A stretch of DNA of 64,000 bases, taken from Pseudoselenomonas ruminantium. GTDB taxonomy: Bacteria; Bacillota; Negativicutes; Selenomonadales; Selenomonadaceae. The stretch covers positions 53,619-117,618 of the forward strand of contig NZ_FOQK01000008.1 of assembly GCF_900113715.1 (NCBI RefSeq). The letters are read 5' to 3'. Shown one piece after another: positions 54,199 to 63,635 of this stretch. The position numbers and the translations under genes were made by a program. Every line of letters begins with the position of its first letter. Position 1 is the first letter of the stretch. A model generated the notes under the pieces. The model had not been told where the DNA came from. It saw nothing but the letters and a program-made list of their open reading frames with translations, and did no database searches.

Positions 54199-55623
54199 AT
54201 GTTGAATGTACCTAACTATGAATTTTGGTTCGTTGCTGGCAGCCAGTTCCTCTACGGCGAGGAGCAGCTCAAGAATGTTGCGCGTGATACGCAGGACATC
54301 GTGGATAAGCTCAATGCGAGTGGCAAGCTGCCATACAAGGTGGTCTGCAAGGGCGTCATGACGACGGCTGATGGCATCACGCAGTTCATGAAGGATGTCA
54401 ACTATCACGATGAGGTAGCTGGTGTCATTACCTGGATGCATACCTTCTCGCCGGCCAAGAACTGGATCCGCGGTACGAAACTGCTGCAGAAACCGCTGCT
54501 GCATCTGGCGACGCAGTACCTTAATGAGATTCCGTATGCGACGATCGACTTTGACTATATGAACCTCAACCAGAGTGCTCATGGTGACCGGGAATACGGC
54601 TATCTGAACGCTCGTCTCGGTCTCAACAATAAGATTGTCTATGGCTTCTGGGGCGATGAGGAAGTGCAGCGGGAGATTGCCGATTGGCAGGATGTGGCTG
54701 TGGCCTATAATGAAAGCTTCAAGATACGTGTCTGCCGCTTTGGCGATACGATGCGCGATGTTGCTGTCACCGAGGGTGACAAAGTCGAGGCGCAGATCCA
54801 GCTGGGCTGGACGGTTGACTACTGGCCGGTCGGCGAACTTGTCGATGTCGTGGATGCTGTCGATGAGAAGGATATCGATGCGGCTTATGAGAAACTCAAG
54901 GCGGAGTATGACTTGAATCCTCAGGATAACAGCGCGGAGCATTTCACGGAATCCGTGCGCTATCAGCTGCGCGAATACATTGCCATCAAGAAATTCCTCG
55001 ATGACCGCGGGTATAGTGCATTCTGCACGAATTTCCAGGATCTCAAGGGCTTGAAGCAGCTGCCAGGACTGGCAGCGCAGCTCTTGATGCGTGATGGCTA
55101 TGGCTTTGGTGCAGAGGGCGACTGGAAGCATGCCGCACTCACGCGCCTGCTCAAGATCATGGCCCGCAATGACCGTACGGTCTTCATGGAGGACTATACC
55201 CTCGACCTGCGCAAGGGGCACGAGGCTATTTTGGGCGCGCATATGCTTGAGGTCGATCCGACTATCGCAAGTGACAAACCGAAGGTCGAAGTGCACCCGC
55301 TCGACATCGGTGGCAAGGACGATCCCGCTCGTCTGGTGTTCACGGGGGCTGACGGGGCAGCTGTCGATGTCACGGTGGCTGATTTCCGCGAGGGCTTCCG
55401 GCTGATATACTATCCGGTGGACTGCCGCAAAGCTGAGGCGGAGACGCCGCATCTGCCGGTGGCTAAGCAGCTCTGGACGCCGACGGTAGGGCTCAAAGAG
55501 GGCTCTACGGCATGGATCCAGGCTGGTGGCGGCCATCATACCGTGTTGAGCTTCCATCTGACGACCGAGCAGATCCGTGAGCTCGGGATCATGCTGGGCA
55601 TGGATATCGTAGAAATCTGCTGA
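54199..55623 (+). CDS. araA: L-arabinose isomerase 2
   Basis: A 474-residue second isomerase, by eye almost the same sequence as araA at 50494, with all four metal ligands ([37 protein letters not shown]). Differences gather at the N-terminus, in the 230-270 region and at the C-terminus. The ATG at 54199 has AAGGAG about 10 bases upstream. A tandem duplication of araB-araA, without araD, explains the two operons. Confidence 0.96.
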   Translation: MLNVPNYEFWFVAGSQFLYGEEQLKNVARDTQDIVDKLNASGKLPYKVVCKGVMTTADGITQFMKDVNYHDEVAGVITWMHTFSPAKNWIRGTKLLQKPLLHLATQYLNEIPYATIDFDYMNLNQSAHGDREYGYLNARLGLNNKIVYGFWGDEEVQREIADWQDVAVAYNESFKIRVCRFGDTMRDVAVTEGDKVEAQIQLGWTVDYWPVGELVDVVDAVDEKDIDAAYEKLKAEYDLNPQDNSAEHFTESVRYQLREYIAIKKFLDDRGYSAFCTNFQDLKGLKQLPGLAAQLLMRDGYGFGAEGDWKHAALTRLLKIMARNDRTVFMEDYTLDLRKGHEAILGAHMLEVDPTIASDKPKVEVHPLDIGGKDDPARLVFTGADGAAVDVTVADFREGFRLIYYPVDCRKAEAETPHLPVAKQLWTPTVGLKEGSTAWIQAGGGHHTVLSFHLTTEQIRELGIMLGMDIVEIC

Positions 55624-55625
55624 AA

Positions 55626-55672
55626 AGAGGGAATCTGTTGGCTTGAAATCGGAGGCGGCAGATTCCCTTTTT
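55626..55672 (+). terminator. Terminator of ara operon 2
   Basis: AGGGAATCTG ... CAGATTCCCT followed by TTTT. Confidence 0.8.
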
Positions 55673-55720
55673 GCTTTGGGGATTTGCAGTTTGTTCAGCG
55701 TGAAGAGTATTTTTGCATAG

Positions 55721-55752
55721 AAAAATGGAGCTGTTTTTTCAGCTCCATTTTT
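55721..55752. terminator. Bidirectional terminator before lacI-type gene
   Basis: AAAAATGGAGCTG-tttttt-CAGCTCCATTTTT, between the convergent araA2 and LacI-family genes. Confidence 0.85.
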
Positions 55753-55758
55753 GTGTAT

Positions 55759-56778
55759 TTAGTCGACAACGTTTTCGAGGATGCGGATTTCGTTGCGCAT
55801 GATGTATTTTTCGTGTTCTGGCTTGATGCCGTTGACGAGGTAGTCAAAGACCACTTGCATGGCACGTCGGCCTTGCTGGCGTGGGTGCTGGTATATGGCA
55901 GCCTGGATGATGTGGTCGCGCATCATCCGTATCGTTGAGGGGATCGTATCGAAGACCACCATCACGATGTCGCGGCGGTTCTGGGCGACCACGGCGCGGG
56001 CGGCACCGTAGGCACCGGAGGAGATGATGAAGAGCGCATTGGTCTCGGGATGTTCGGCTAAAAGCTGCCGGGTTTCCTCGTAGGAAATCATGTCATCATC
56101 GTCGTTCTCGCGGACGCCCATGAGCTCGAAGCCCTCGGTCTTCTCGAGTACCTCTAGGAAGCCCTTGAGGCGTTCACGATGGCCCTGCATGCTTTGCGAT
56201 CCCATCAGCACGCCGGCATGGATGCCTGGCGGCGCGATCATCTTGAGCAGGGCACCAGCTGTGCGTCCGCCCTGCAGATAGTCTGTACCGACATAGCAGT
56301 GGCGGCGGCAGGTATCGACGTCGTTGTTGATGGTCACGACGAATATCCCCTGTGTCACCAGATTGTCCAGCTTGGCGATGATGCGTTTGTCATTGACGGG
56401 GTTGATGATGAGCGCGTTGACTTCCTGCGCCAGTTCATCGATGATGCCGCATTGCTCGTCGACATTGAAGCCGCGCATGCTGCGCCAGAGGACTTTCATG
56501 CCGTAGTTTTCGTATTTGAGGGCGGCTTTGCGCATCGGCAGCAGCACATCGTCGAAGAAGGGGACACCCTCGGAGGCAATGAGCACACCGACGATGGGAT
56601 TCTTCTTGCGGGCGGCCAGCGCTTTGCCTGCGGGGTTCGGCTGATAGTTGAGCTGTTTGGCGGTATCGAGCACGAGTTGTCTTTTTTCGGGCTTCACGTT
56701 GCCGCGGTTATTGAGGACACGATCAACGGTTCCCCGGGAAACGCCGCAGAGTTCGGCGATTTGTTTGATAGTAACCAT
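55759..56778 (-). CDS. LacI-family regulator (AraR-like role)
   Basis: A 339-residue repressor: N-terminal LacI helix-turn-helix (TIKQIAELCGVSRGTVDRVL; the usual Ser before RVL is Asp), hinge helix (PNPAGKALAARKK) and a periplasmic-binding-type sugar domain. It faces the YtfQ-type transporter operon across a 580-bp region with three copies of the TGTGCTCG(A/W)RCACA operator. The same operator stands at both ara promoters. The likely ligand is arabinose or a related sugar. GAGGTG precedes the ATG at 56778; an upstream ATG at 56787 is weaker. Confidence 0.9.
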   Translation of the reverse strand: MVTIKQIAELCGVSRGTVDRVLNNRGNVKPEKRQLVLDTAKQLNYQPNPAGKALAARKKNPIVGVLIASEGVPFFDDVLLPMRKAALKYENYGMKVLWRSMRGFNVDEQCGIIDELAQEVNALIINPVNDKRIIAKLDNLVTQGIFVVTINNDVDTCRRHCYVGTDYLQGGRTAGALLKMIAPPGIHAGVLMGSQSMQGHRERLKGFLEVLEKTEGFELMGVRENDDDDMISYEETRQLLAEHPETNALFIISSGAYGAARAVVAQNRRDIVMVVFDTIPSTIRMMRDHIIQAAIYQHPRQQGRRAMQVVFDYLVNGIKPEHEKYIMRNEIRILENVVD

Positions 56779-57358
56779 AAAGGGCACCTCGCTTTATATA
56801 TAATGTACATTTATGATTTCTTAATGGGGTCCATAAATGGATGATAGGAATATAGTTTCGTCGTGGGAGAAGGGGAATCCTGCACGAGCACAGTTATTTT
56901 TTTGGCAAGGCGGCGTGCGGAAAAAATTTTCTGCTGTCTCCAAGGCGAACACAAAGTGGCGTGAAGTGGCGTCCGTGCTGGTGTGTTGGTGTTCGTGCAC
57001 ATGATAACAAACAGGAATAAAACATACACAAACAAAAACAAAGAATAAAAAACGTATTGACAACTGCGGAGTGAAAGTGTATTGTAATAGCAAGAGAACG
57101 AAATGGTTCTGTAGCTTGGAAGTAAGGAGTGTTACCGTTGGGGGCAGTGCTGGTTCTATTATTGTCTGATTTTTTGTAATAAACAGGATTGTTTTTAAAC
57201 TTTTCTGTGCACGAGAACAGAAGCAGCGAGACGGAAATCCTGAAACCGGAAAAGGAATCACTCCCGGAGAATCGAGGTGGACAAGCGGGAAGGCTGGTTC
57301 CGGGCAGAGCCCACAATAATGTACTGATGGCAGTACGAAAAGCAAAGGAGACGAAAAC
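56779..57358. promoter_or_regulatory. Divergent control region with three LacI-type operators
   Basis: Gap of 580 bp without genes. Operators: CCTGCACGAGCACA (56879-56892), GGTGTTCGTGCACA (56988-57001) and TGTGCACGAGAACA (57206-57219), all variants of TGTGCTCGAGCACA. A promoter for the transporter is TTGACA (57057-57062) with TATTGT (57080-57085). The spread over more than 300 bp would suit DNA looping. Nothing else was recognised in the long leader to 57358. Confidence 0.75.
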
Positions 57359-58384
57359 ATGAAAAAGATCATTGCATTACTTTTGGCAGCAGCCATGATG
57401 ATCGTTGCAGCCGGTTGTGGCGGCGGACAGTCCGCAAGCAGTGGAAGCGGCTCGAGCTCAGGCTCTGGCGGCAAGCAGATAACGATGGGCTTCTCACAGA
57501 TCGGAGCGGAATCCGAGTGGAGAACGGCCAATACGGAATCCATCAAACAGGCAGCTAAAGATGCAGGTATCAACTTGCAGTTCTCGGATGCACAGCAGAA
57601 ACAGGAGAACCAGATCAAGGCTATCCGTTCCTTCATTGCACAGGGCGTTGATATCATCGCTTTCGTTCCTATCGTTGAAACCGGTTGGGACACGGTGCTA
57701 AAAGAAGCAAAAGATGCGAAGATTCCGGTTATCGTTGTTGACCGCGATGTCAAACTCAGCGATGATTCCCTCTACGTTGCTAAAATCGGTACGGACTCTG
57801 TCAAAGAAGGCAACAACGTCTTCAAATGGATCGATGAGTACATGGCTAAAGAGAAAAAGACCCCGCGTGATGGCGGCAGCCAGTACAATGTTGTAATTCT
57901 TGAGGGCACGGTTGGTTCTTCCGTAGCTATCCGCCGTCAGGAAGGTTTCAAAGATGCAATGGCTAAAGCAGCTGATGCAGGCAAGTACAACATCCTCGCT
58001 TCCCAGACTGGTGAGTTCACCCGCCAGAAAGGCCAGGAAGTCATGGAGTCCTTCCTCAAATCCTATGGTCCGAAAATCGACATCCTCTTCGCTCACAACG
58101 ATGACATGGCTCTCGGTGCTATCCAGGCAATCGAGAAAGCTGGTCTGAAACCGGGCAAAGATATCACGATCATTTCCATCGATGGTGTCAAAGGCATGTT
58201 CCAGGCTATGATCGATGGCAAAGCAAACTGCACGGTTGAGTGCAACCCGCTGCAGGGACCGCTGCTCATGGAGACGGCTAAGAAGATCCTCGCTGGCGAG
58301 AAAGTCGAAAAACTCGTCTATGTCGATGAGGGCGTATTCCCGGCAGATGTCGCAGCAAAGACGCTCCCAGAGCGCAAATATTAA
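57359..58384 (+). CDS. ytfQ: Sugar-binding lipoprotein (YtfQ-like)
   Basis: A 341-residue solute-binding protein of the YtfQ/RbsB cluster. Lipobox VAAGC puts the lipidated Cys at residue 20, followed by a Ser/Gly linker. The binding domain shows the YtfQ-like start GFSQIGAESEWRTANTESIK and PIVETGWDTVL. E. coli YtfQ binds galactofuranose; the operator and neighbours here point to a furanose pentose or L-arabinose, which is inference. AAAGGAG precedes the ATG. First gene of the importer operon. Confidence 0.88.
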   Translation: MKKIIALLLAAAMMIVAAGCGGGQSASSGSGSSSGSGGKQITMGFSQIGAESEWRTANTESIKQAAKDAGINLQFSDAQQKQENQIKAIRSFIAQGVDIIAFVPIVETGWDTVLKEAKDAKIPVIVVDRDVKLSDDSLYVAKIGTDSVKEGNNVFKWIDEYMAKEKKTPRDGGSQYNVVILEGTVGSSVAIRRQEGFKDAMAKAADAGKYNILASQTGEFTRQKGQEVMESFLKSYGPKIDILFAHNDDMALGAIQAIEKAGLKPGKDITIISIDGVKGMFQAMIDGKANCTVECNPLQGPLLMETAKKILAGEKVEKLVYVDEGVFPADVAAKTLPERKY

Positions 58385-58422
58385 TTGATTCCCCTTTCCA
58401 ATCAATCCAAATACGCAGCTTA

Positions 58423-58478
58423 GGATAAACAGGCCGCGCCCGTACGTCGTATGAGTTCGGACGCGGCTGTTTTTATCC
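58423..58478 (+). terminator. Intercistronic hairpin after ytfQ-like gene
   Basis: GGATAAACAGgCCGCG ... CGCGGCTGTTTTTATCC with a T run, between the binding protein and the ATPase gene. Probable attenuator that keeps the binding protein more abundant than the rest of the importer. Confidence 0.65.
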
Positions 58479-58571
58479 GCAGATAGATCCAAAAGGAACA
58501 ATTCAGGACTTATCCGTGTGGTTTATAACTGATTCCGAGTGTATTGAGTTTCCTGGTTAGGAGTGAAGATC

Positions 58572-60080
58572 ATGGCACAAGCTCTATTGGAGATGCGGTA
58601 TATAGATAAGGTATTCCCGGGCGTCAAGGCACTATCGAACGTCAATTTCACGCTCCACGCCGGGGAAATCCACTCCCTGATGGGAGAGAACGGCGCCGGC
58701 AAGTCGACGCTGGTCAAGGTACTTACGGGTGTTTATCAGCGCGATGGTGGTACCATCGTCATGAATGGCAAGCCCATTTCACCGAAGACGCCGAAGGAGG
58801 CCCAGGAGTGTGGCATTTCGACGGTGTATCAGGAGGTGAACCTCTGCTCGAACCTCACGGTGGCAGAGAATATCTTCATTGGCCGCGAGCCGAAGAAGCA
58901 CGGTTTCATTGACTGGAAAACAATCAACCAGCGGTCCGAGGAACTCCTCGCAAAGCTGGATGTTCATATTGATGTGACAAAGACACTTGACAACTATTCG
59001 GTCGCCCTGCAGCAGATGATCGCCATTGCGCGCGCTGTCGATGTCGATGCGAAGATCCTGATCCTCGATGAGCCGACTTCCTCGCTCAACGAGGAGGAGA
59101 CGGCGCATCTGTTCAAGATCATGCGCCAGTTGCAGAAGCAGGGCATGGGGATTGTCTTCATCTCCCATTTCCTCGATCAGATCTATGAGATCTGCGACCA
59201 TATCACCGTATTGCGCAACGGCGAGCTGGTAGGTTCCTATGAGGTAGCGAAGCTGCCACGCCTGGAGCTCATCGCCAAGATGGTCGGCAAGGAGCTCAGC
59301 GATGTCAAGGATATGGACAAATTCGCAGAGAAGAGCACGCCGTCGGAGGAGGTCTTCCTCGATGCTAAGGGGATTGGCGCCGTTGGCAAGCTGCGCGAGG
59401 TGGACGTGACCATCCACAAGGGCGAGGTCATCGGTTTTGCAGGGCTTTTGGGCTCTGGGCGCACCGAGACGGCGGATCTCTTGTTTGGCATCGACCAGAT
59501 CAGCAAGGGCGCCATCAGCATCAATGGCAAGAAAATCAATCTCAAGAACCCGATGGATGCCATGGAGCAGAAGATCGGCTTCTGTCCTGAAGACCGCAAG
59601 CTCTCAGGCATCATCGGCGACCTGTCGGTGCGTGAGAACATCATCCTCGCGATGCAGGCGAAGGATGGTATCATGCGCCATATCCCCTACGAAGAGCAGT
59701 GCAGGATTGCAGATGATTGCATCAAGCTGCTCAAAATCAAGGTTTCCGACCGCGAGCAGCTCGTCAAGAACTTGTCGGGCGGCAATCAGCAGAAAGTCAT
59801 CATTGCCCGCTGGCTTGCGACGCAGCCGAGCCTGTTGATCCTTGATGAGCCGACGCGCGGCATCGATGTCGGCACGAAGACGGAAATCCAGAAGATGGCG
59901 ATTGCCTTGGCGAAGCAGCGTGGCATGTCGGTCGTGTTCATCTCGTCGGAGATGGATGAGATGGTCCGTACCTGCACGAAACTCATCGTCATGCGTGACC
60001 GCCGCAAGGTGGCAGAACTCACGGGCGATGACATCAGTTCGGATGGTGTCATGAAGGCAATTGCGGGAGGTGCAGCCTGA
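58572..60080 (+). CDS. ytfR: Sugar ABC importer, double ATPase (YtfR-like)
   Basis: A 502-residue protein with two ABC modules, as in RbsA/YtfR. Module 1 has Walker A GENGAGKST and Walker B LILDEPTSSL; its signature region is degenerate (NYSVALQQM). Module 2 has a degenerate Walker A (GLLGSGRTE) but the signature LSGGNQQK and Walker B LLILDEPTRGID. This asymmetry is normal for the family. The ATG at 58572 has AGGAG 8 bases upstream. The stop overlaps the permease start (TGATG). Confidence 0.93.
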   Translation: MAQALLEMRYIDKVFPGVKALSNVNFTLHAGEIHSLMGENGAGKSTLVKVLTGVYQRDGGTIVMNGKPISPKTPKEAQECGISTVYQEVNLCSNLTVAENIFIGREPKKHGFIDWKTINQRSEELLAKLDVHIDVTKTLDNYSVALQQMIAIARAVDVDAKILILDEPTSSLNEEETAHLFKIMRQLQKQGMGIVFISHFLDQIYEICDHITVLRNGELVGSYEVAKLPRLELIAKMVGKELSDVKDMDKFAEKSTPSEEVFLDAKGIGAVGKLREVDVTIHKGEVIGFAGLLGSGRTETADLLFGIDQISKGAISINGKKINLKNPMDAMEQKIGFCPEDRKLSGIIGDLSVRENIILAMQAKDGIMRHIPYEEQCRIADDCIKLLKIKVSDREQLVKNLSGGNQQKVIIARWLATQPSLLILDEPTRGIDVGTKTEIQKMAIALAKQRGMSVVFISSEMDEMVRTCTKLIVMRDRRKVAELTGDDISSDGVMKAIAGGAA

Positions 60081-61153
60081 TGGATATGCTGAAAAGGTTT
60101 GCAGGAAGTTCGCTCTTCCTGCCAGTAGTAGCCCTCTTGGTACTGCTGGTATTCAATACGATTTTCGTCGATGGGTTCCTGTCGATACAGCTGACCGAGG
60201 ATGGCAGGCTGTACGGCCGCCTCATCGATATCCTCAACCGTTCCTGTTCGCTGATTATTTTGGCGCTGGGCATGACTTTCGTCATCGCGACGAGCGGTAT
60301 CGATATTTCCGTCGGTGCTGTGGTAGCCATCTCGGCGGCTGTGGTCTGCACGATGATCGGTGGCCGTGGCGATGGTGTAGCTCAGATGCCGATGGCAATG
60401 GCGATGCTTGCTGCTGTTGGTGTTGGTGTCCTCTGCGGCATGTGGAATGGCCTTTTGGTCGCTAAGTTCAAGATCCAGGCCGTTGTTGCTACTCTGATTC
60501 TCATGACGGCTGGCCGTGGCGTGGCACAGCTCATGACGGAAGGCCAGATCATCACGGTCTACTACAAACCCTTTGAATACATCGCCGGGTTCCTGCCGGG
60601 CATGCCGCTGCCGACGAACATCTTCATTGCCCTCGCAATGGTCTTGCTGGTGGCTGTGTTGATGAAGAAGACGAGCATCGGGCTCTTCGTCCAGTCGGTC
60701 GGTATCAACCCGACGGCGGCCAGATATGCGGGCATCAACGTTACACTGGTCATCTTCCTTGTCTATGCGTTTTCGGGGCTTTGCGCGGGCGTTTCGGGCC
60801 TCATTGAAAGTTCCCTGATCCGCGCAGCCGATGCTAATAATGCCGGCCTCAACATGGAGATGGATGCTATCCTGGCTGTTGCCCTTGGTGGTACGCTGCT
60901 TTCGGGCGGCAAATTCTACATCGGTGGTTCGGTCATCGGTGCTATCACGATCCAGACGCTGACGACGACGATGTATGCGCTCGGTGTTTCCGCCGACCAG
61001 CTGCCGGTTGTCAAGGCAATCGCGGTCATCATCATCTGCTTGATTCAGTCGAAAAAAGCCCAGGAGCTTTTCGATGCATGGAAAGCACGGCGGGCAGCGG
61101 GGAAACCGCGCCCAAAAAAGTTGGTTGATGGAAAGGTGGTGGAGCAGCCATGA
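60080..61153 (+). CDS. ytfT: Sugar ABC importer permease 1 (YtfT-like)
   Basis: A 357-residue permease of the RbsC/YtfT family with about nine hydrophobic segments. The conserved SGIDISVGAVVAIS loop and the late AVALGGTLLSGGKFYIGGSV motif are present. It overlaps both neighbours by one to four bases, so all four importer genes form one operon. Confidence 0.92.
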   Translation: MDMLKRFAGSSLFLPVVALLVLLVFNTIFVDGFLSIQLTEDGRLYGRLIDILNRSCSLIILALGMTFVIATSGIDISVGAVVAISAAVVCTMIGGRGDGVAQMPMAMAMLAAVGVGVLCGMWNGLLVAKFKIQAVVATLILMTAGRGVAQLMTEGQIITVYYKPFEYIAGFLPGMPLPTNIFIALAMVLLVAVLMKKTSIGLFVQSVGINPTAARYAGINVTLVIFLVYAFSGLCAGVSGLIESSLIRAADANNAGLNMEMDAILAVALGGTLLSGGKFYIGGSVIGAITIQTLTTTMYALGVSADQLPVVKAIAVIIICLIQSKKAQELFDAWKARRAAGKPRPKKLVDGKVVEQP

Positions 61154-62193
61154 GAAACAGACTTAATGACATCATAGCATCCAAATATTTCTCATTTTTC
61201 GTCACAGTGCTCCTGTTTGCCATTCTTTATGGTGCAGGTATTGCCATGTACAAGGGCTTTATGCGGCCGCAGGTTTTCTTGAATCTCTTCATCGATAATG
61301 CGGCGCTGATCATCGTCACGGTGGGTATCACGTTCACGCTGATCATCGCGGGGATCGACCTGTCAGTCGGTGCCGTGCTGGCACTGGTCTGCATGGTGCT
61401 TGCGTGGCTGCTGGCCAATACGGGCCTGCCACTTGGCCTGTGTGTGCTCATCGTCATGGTCATGGGAACGGTCTTCGGCGCAGCGCAGGGCTATATCATC
61501 TCGAAGTTCGATCTGCAGCCGTTCATCATCACGCTGGCGGGCATGTTCTTCTGCCGCGGCCTCACGGCCGTCATCTCGCAGGATACGATCCAAATCGAGA
61601 ATCCGACCTGGGTGGCGCTGGCAAGCTATCGTGTCGATGTCGGCGTGGGCTTCATCTCGATCGGCGCTATTGTGGCGCTGCTGACGATTGTTGTGGCGGC
61701 TATCGTGCTTGGCTTCACGAAATTTGGCCGCACAGTATTTGCTATCGGTGGCAGTGAGTCGTCGTCAGCGCTCATGGGCTTGCCGGTATTCCGCACGAAG
61801 GTCATGGTCTATGCTATCTCGGGCTTCTGCTCGTCGCTGGGTGGTCTGGCCTATAGCCTCATCATGCTGACTGGCTATAACCTGCATGGTCTGGGCATGG
61901 AGATGGATGCCATCGCCTCCTCGGTCATCGGCGGCACGCTGCTGACTGGCGGTGTCGGCTTCATCCCTGGTGCGCTTGTCGGTGTGCTGATCCAGGGCGT
62001 CATCCTGACGTTCATCAGTTTCCAGGGAACGCTTTCCGCTTGGTGGACGAAGATTGTTGTCGGTGCCCTGCTCTGCGTGTTCATCATCATGCAGGCATTC
62101 ATCACGGAGCAGAAGAGCAAACTCTCCTCGAAGAGCTCTATGGAGGATGGCGGACAGCCGCCAGCCAAGCCTGCCCCTAGTGCACAAGGCTGA
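61150..62193 (+). CDS. yjfF: Sugar ABC importer permease 2 (YjfF-like)
   Basis: A 347-residue second permease, again with the RbsC-type signature AGIDLSVGAVLALV and SSVIGGTLLTGGVGFIPGAL. Two unlike permeases with one double ATPase and one binding protein is the YtfQRT-YjfF set-up. The ATG overlaps the previous stop (ATGA). A Pro-rich tail ends the protein. A strong terminator follows. Confidence 0.92.
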   Translation: MRNRLNDIIASKYFSFFVTVLLFAILYGAGIAMYKGFMRPQVFLNLFIDNAALIIVTVGITFTLIIAGIDLSVGAVLALVCMVLAWLLANTGLPLGLCVLIVMVMGTVFGAAQGYIISKFDLQPFIITLAGMFFCRGLTAVISQDTIQIENPTWVALASYRVDVGVGFISIGAIVALLTIVVAAIVLGFTKFGRTVFAIGGSESSSALMGLPVFRTKVMVYAISGFCSSLGGLAYSLIMLTGYNLHGLGMEMDAIASSVIGGTLLTGGVGFIPGALVGVLIQGVILTFISFQGTLSAWWTKIVVGALLCVFIIMQAFITEQKSKLSSKSSMEDGGQPPAKPAPSAQG

Positions 62194-62202
62194 TAGATAC
62201 AG

Positions 62203-62247
62203 CCAAAAGCCCCTGACCGTCGTGTAATGGCGGTCAGGGGCTTTTGG
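62203..62247 (+). terminator. Terminator of importer operon
   Basis: CCAAAAGCCCCTGACCG ... CGGTCAGGGGCTTTTGG, perfect over 17 pairs. Confidence 0.9.
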
Positions 62248-62251
62248 CACG

Positions 62252-62278
62252 AAAAAAACGCCCGAGGGGAATCGGGCG
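62252..62278 (-). terminator. Terminator of 56-residue ORF (minus strand)
   Basis: CGCCCGA-ggggaa-TCGGGCG with seven A before it on the plus strand, i.e. a T run after the hairpin for minus-strand transcripts. It stands 52 bases after the small ORF's stop and supports that this ORF is transcribed. Confidence 0.75.
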
Positions 62279-62329
62279 CATTTCCAGATGTGATGTTGTG
62301 TTGTATTTATGGAAAGGAAGAGAGAAATC

Positions 62330-62500
62330 TTAGCTGCGGTTTACGTCGAAATCAGCAGCGTTGACGTCCATGAGCTTGGACGGATCGACATTGGAATAGA
62401 TGCCCGGACGGACTTCATAGCTCTTCATGTAGTCAGAAGTAGCTTCCATGAGGTCGTTCGTATAGCTCTCAACGTGTTTTTCCCACATGCTTTTCATCAT
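62330..62500 (-). CDS. Small protein of unknown function (56 aa)
   Basis: An ORF of 56 codons beginning MMKSMWEKHVESYTND and ending DFDVNRS, with AAAGGAGCGGTTT just before the ATG and its own minus-strand terminator at 62252-62278. It is acidic and soluble, with no membrane segment or signal peptide. It lies divergent from a LysR gene, a common place for a regulated target. No family is recognised. The good ribosome site, host-like codon use and terminator argue that it is real. Confidence 0.7.
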   Translation of the reverse strand: MMKSMWEKHVESYTNDLMEATSDYMKSYEVRPGIYSNVDPSKLMDVNAADFDVNRS

Positions 62501-62693
62501 AAACCGCTCCTTTACAAAATAAAGTCATACATAAGATTTATTCTTACTTAACCACTGGATTTATACATATTATGACATGGCCGTTTTTATTTGTGAAATA
62601 CCTTGTTTTGATAATATATAGCTTTTTTCTATTAGCATATGCTATACTTGAAACAAGAGAGTATTTGCGGAATCAGACAGGGAGGGCGCGGCA

Positions 62694-63575
62694 ATGACGA
62701 TTATCCAGATGCGCTATTTCTATGAGGTCTGCCAGTGGCAGAACATCACTAAGGCAGCAGAGCACCTGCATGTATCCCAGCCGACAATCAGCGTCGCCAT
62801 GCAGGCATTGGAGACAGAGACAGGACTCAATCTTTTCCACCGCGAGGGGCGTAAGATCATCATCACACATGATGGCAGTAAATTACTTGGCAAAGTCAAG
62901 CACATTCTTGACCAGATGGACCAGCTGGAAGAAGAAATTCAGGATATGGCGCATAACCGCAACCATATCCGCATGGCACTGCCGCTGCAGCTCGGTACCC
63001 AGTTCTTGCCATTGGTCCTTGGCGATTTCCGTTGGCTGCACCCGGAAATCCGGCTCGACATCATCGAGTCAGGCGGCATCAGTGCCCTGCATATGGTTGA
63101 GGATGAGAAGCTCGATATCGCCTTGACAAACTACGAGAGCGGCTTCAGCAACAAGCTCAACTATCAGAAGCTGTTTACCTGCGAATGCTGCTTCGTCACC
63201 TATCCGGAACACCCGCTGGCCGAGCGTGAGTCGGTGTCGTTTGCAGATTTCGCCGAGGAGCCGTTGGTCATGCTCGACAGCAATTTCTTTGTCTATCATA
63301 TGGTGCATGATTTGTTTGCCAAAGCAGACAGGAAGGCAAAAATCGTCCATTATTCGCCCTACCTCCATACCATCAAGACGCTCGTCAAGAGCGGCATCGT
63401 ATCGACGTTCCTGACACGGCAGGCCATCCTGCCGGATGACCATCTCGTCGTGATACCGCTGACGGAGCCGTTCTATATCAATTCGGGCATCGTGACCAAG
63501 AAGGGACGCCAGATCTACGAAGATGAGCGCATCCTTATGGAATATCTGCAGAATATCACCAAAGTGCTTAAATGA
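62694..63575 (+). CDS. LysR-family transcriptional regulator
   Basis: A 293-residue LysR regulator: N-terminal winged helix (MRYFYEVCQWQNITKAAEHL, HVSQPTISVAMQALE, TGLNLFHREGRKI) and a C-terminal type 2 periplasmic-binding effector domain from about residue 90. GGGAGG precedes the ATG. The effector is unknown. The gene is divergent from the 56-residue ORF at 62330-62500, the nearest candidate target. Confidence 0.92.
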   Translation: MTIIQMRYFYEVCQWQNITKAAEHLHVSQPTISVAMQALETETGLNLFHREGRKIIITHDGSKLLGKVKHILDQMDQLEEEIQDMAHNRNHIRMALPLQLGTQFLPLVLGDFRWLHPEIRLDIIESGGISALHMVEDEKLDIALTNYESGFSNKLNYQKLFTCECCFVTYPEHPLAERESVSFADFAEEPLVMLDSNFFVYHMVHDLFAKADRKAKIVHYSPYLHTIKTLVKSGIVSTFLTRQAILPDDHLVVIPLTEPFYINSGIVTKKGRQIYEDERILMEYLQNITKVLK

Positions 63576-63635
63576 GTGCTTCGGTTGGGCTGTATAGGAT
63601 CGTGAATATGTGCAAAAATCCGTTGGCTATAACAG

